The notes under the pieces are model-generated. The model saw nothing but the letters and a program-made list of their open reading frames with translations, was not told the origin of the DNA and did not search any database. From Streptomyces roseoviridis (GTDB lineage Bacteria; Actinomycetota; Actinomycetes; Streptomycetales; Streptomycetaceae): DNA of 64,000 nt. Every line of letters begins with the position of its first letter. The stretch's first letter is position 1. Positions 63,161 to 64,000 of this stretch are shown here, in pieces. The stretch lies in NCBI RefSeq assembly GCF_039535235.1, contig NZ_BAAAWU010000001.1:558001-622000 (forward strand), given 5' to 3'. Position numbers and translations under genes: made by a program.

Positions 63161-63638
63161 CAAAGTCTCCAACAAGTCGCCACGGGATGCGGCCAGGTGT
63201 TCGCCGCGGACGTTCGAGCTGAGGCTACTGATCGCCCGCCGAGAGAGCGAGTAGAAACGGAAATTCACGATCCGTTCTTGGTCACACGCCATTGGCACGT
63301 GCGCCCGGAACGGAAGAGTTCACGCCTTCGGCCCGTGCACCTTCACGTGCGGATGGCCGTGCACGGCCCGGGCGCGCCGTCAGACCCGGACCAACGGGTC
63401 CGGAAGGCGCGATGCCCGGCTCAACGAAAGGCTACTACCGGCCACTTCCGCGCGTAAGCGATTCCGGCGGGTTCCGCCGCTCGCGCATTCCTGGGGAACG
63501 GACCGCAACGACGGGGGCGTTGGCGGCGTTGGGGTACGCGTGAGACGACAGAACGCACGGAAACGTCAAACCCGCGCACCGCGCGATCCGCTCCATCCAG
63601 GGAATCAGAGGCCGTTCCGGCCCGCGGGGCCGATCCAT
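63161..63638. other. Intergenic region with palindromes
   Basis: About 480 bases lie between two divergent genes. No gene is supported. It contains a perfect 14-bp palindrome GGCCGTGCACGGCC at 63355-63368 with a half copy (GGCCCGTGCAC) just upstream, and a small hairpin CCGGACC-AACG-GGTCCGG at 63386-63403. One or both may be regulator sites for the DUF574-rmdA unit. Confidence 0.5.
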
Positions 63639-64000
63639 ATGATCAGGCTGCGAGGCGTGTCCCTGTCACCTCCGTACGGATCGCTCCTGTCACGGCCCCT
63701 CGCGGCCGGCGCGCTGGTGTGGCTGCTCGCCGCACCCGTGCCCGCCGCCGCCGACGCGTGCGCCTACGCCTCGACCGGCCCCGACGGTTCGAGCGTCGCG
63801 ATCGTGTCCACCGGTCCGGGGCCCTGCTTCCCGAGCCACCCGCCGCACCCGACTCATCCGCCCCACCCCACACACCCACCCCACCCCAGCAAGCCGCCGA
63901 AGCCGACCGGGAAACCGACCCCGAAGCCGACGGCCAAGCCGCGTCCGCCCGCCCCCGCGCCGCCGCCCGCCACCCGGCCCGCCCCGCCGCCGAGGCCGGT
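63639..64000 (+). CDS. Secreted proline-rich protein, 5' part
   Basis: The frame is open to the end of the window, so the C-terminus is not visible. It has a signal peptide (LAAGALVWLLAAPVPAAADA), a short Cys-containing segment (CAYASTGPDGSSVAIVST ... CFPS), then a His-Pro repeat (HPPHPTHPPHP) and a Lys/Pro-rich stretch. This is the layout of a cell-wall-spanning or membrane-anchored surface protein. Function cannot be assigned. Confidence 0.7.
   Translation, partial: MIRLRGVSLSPPYGSLLSRPLAAGALVWLLAAPVPAAADACAYASTGPDGSSVAIVSTGPGPCFPSHPPHPTHPPHPTHPPHPSKPPKPTGKPTPKPTAKPRPPAPAPPPATRPAPPPRP

Noticed and set aside
63292..63543. An 83-codon frame in the gap upstream of the DUF574 gene
   Set aside because: It has no ribosome-binding site, biased low-complexity composition, and lies across palindromes in a divergent promoter region.

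Overview
The window is high-GC actinobacterial chromosome, almost certainly Streptomyces. Third codon positions are strongly G/C, GTG and TTG starts are common, and the gene set is typical: a CebR-boxed cellulose cluster, ergothioneine genes, a SigR-type thioredoxin promoter and a PAS-GGDEF-EAL c-di-GMP enzyme. The order oxidoreductase/trxC ... egtA-D ... sdh ... rmdA resembles, from memory, the SCO0884-SCO0928 arm region of S. coelicolor. A genome alignment should confirm this. No rRNA, tRNA or CRISPR array was seen.

Region 1 (1-9 kb). The 3' end of an S9 peptidase is followed by a decayed guanine deaminase, an MFS permease and a cellulolytic locus. That locus holds a divergent AA10 LPMO-CBM2 gene facing a GH9 plus CBM2-GH5 pair, with two perfect CebR boxes between them.

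Region 2 (9-25.5 kb). An ABC exporter is followed by two methyltransferases. A membrane NACHT NTPase with a small partner, a CLC channel, a methyltransferase/PNPOx divergent pair and a DUF985 cupin come next. Then there is a decayed stretch (IS110-like remnant, N-terminally short collagenase, monooxygenase fragment). A coupled SpoIIE-phosphatase/STAS pair and a P450 close the region.

Region 3 (25.5-31.8 kb). A lower-GC accessory patch has an unrecognised 413-aa protein and an IS630-like remnant, followed by a lipoprotein, a pirin, a TPR protein and a DUF6153/DUF305 pair.

Region 4 (31.8-43.8 kb). A TetR gene faces an NCS1 permease plus amidohydrolase across a twin palindromic operator. An FAD disulfide oxidoreductase is coupled to a degenerate exonuclease-like gene and divergent from trxC. 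Thiolase, LacI regulator, PASTA-like lipoprotein and PARG-like genes follow.

Region 5 (43.8-64 kb). The egtABCD operon makes ergothioneine. It is followed by ornithine-lipid-type acyltransferases, an orphan sugar-binding lipoprotein with a DasR-like site, dodecin, HAD phosphatase, LLM oxidoreductase, an imine reductase/HxlR pair, a DUF3662 protein with a 48-aa partner, sdhCAB/LysR and the rmdA operon.

The most unusual sequence-level signal is a family of GGATCC-centred palindromic or tandem repeats. It occurs at four or five places between 31.6 and 51.7 kb, both between genes and inside reading frames. In one gene it makes an in-frame 24-bp tandem array, and in another it lies in a C-terminus that runs antisense into egtD.
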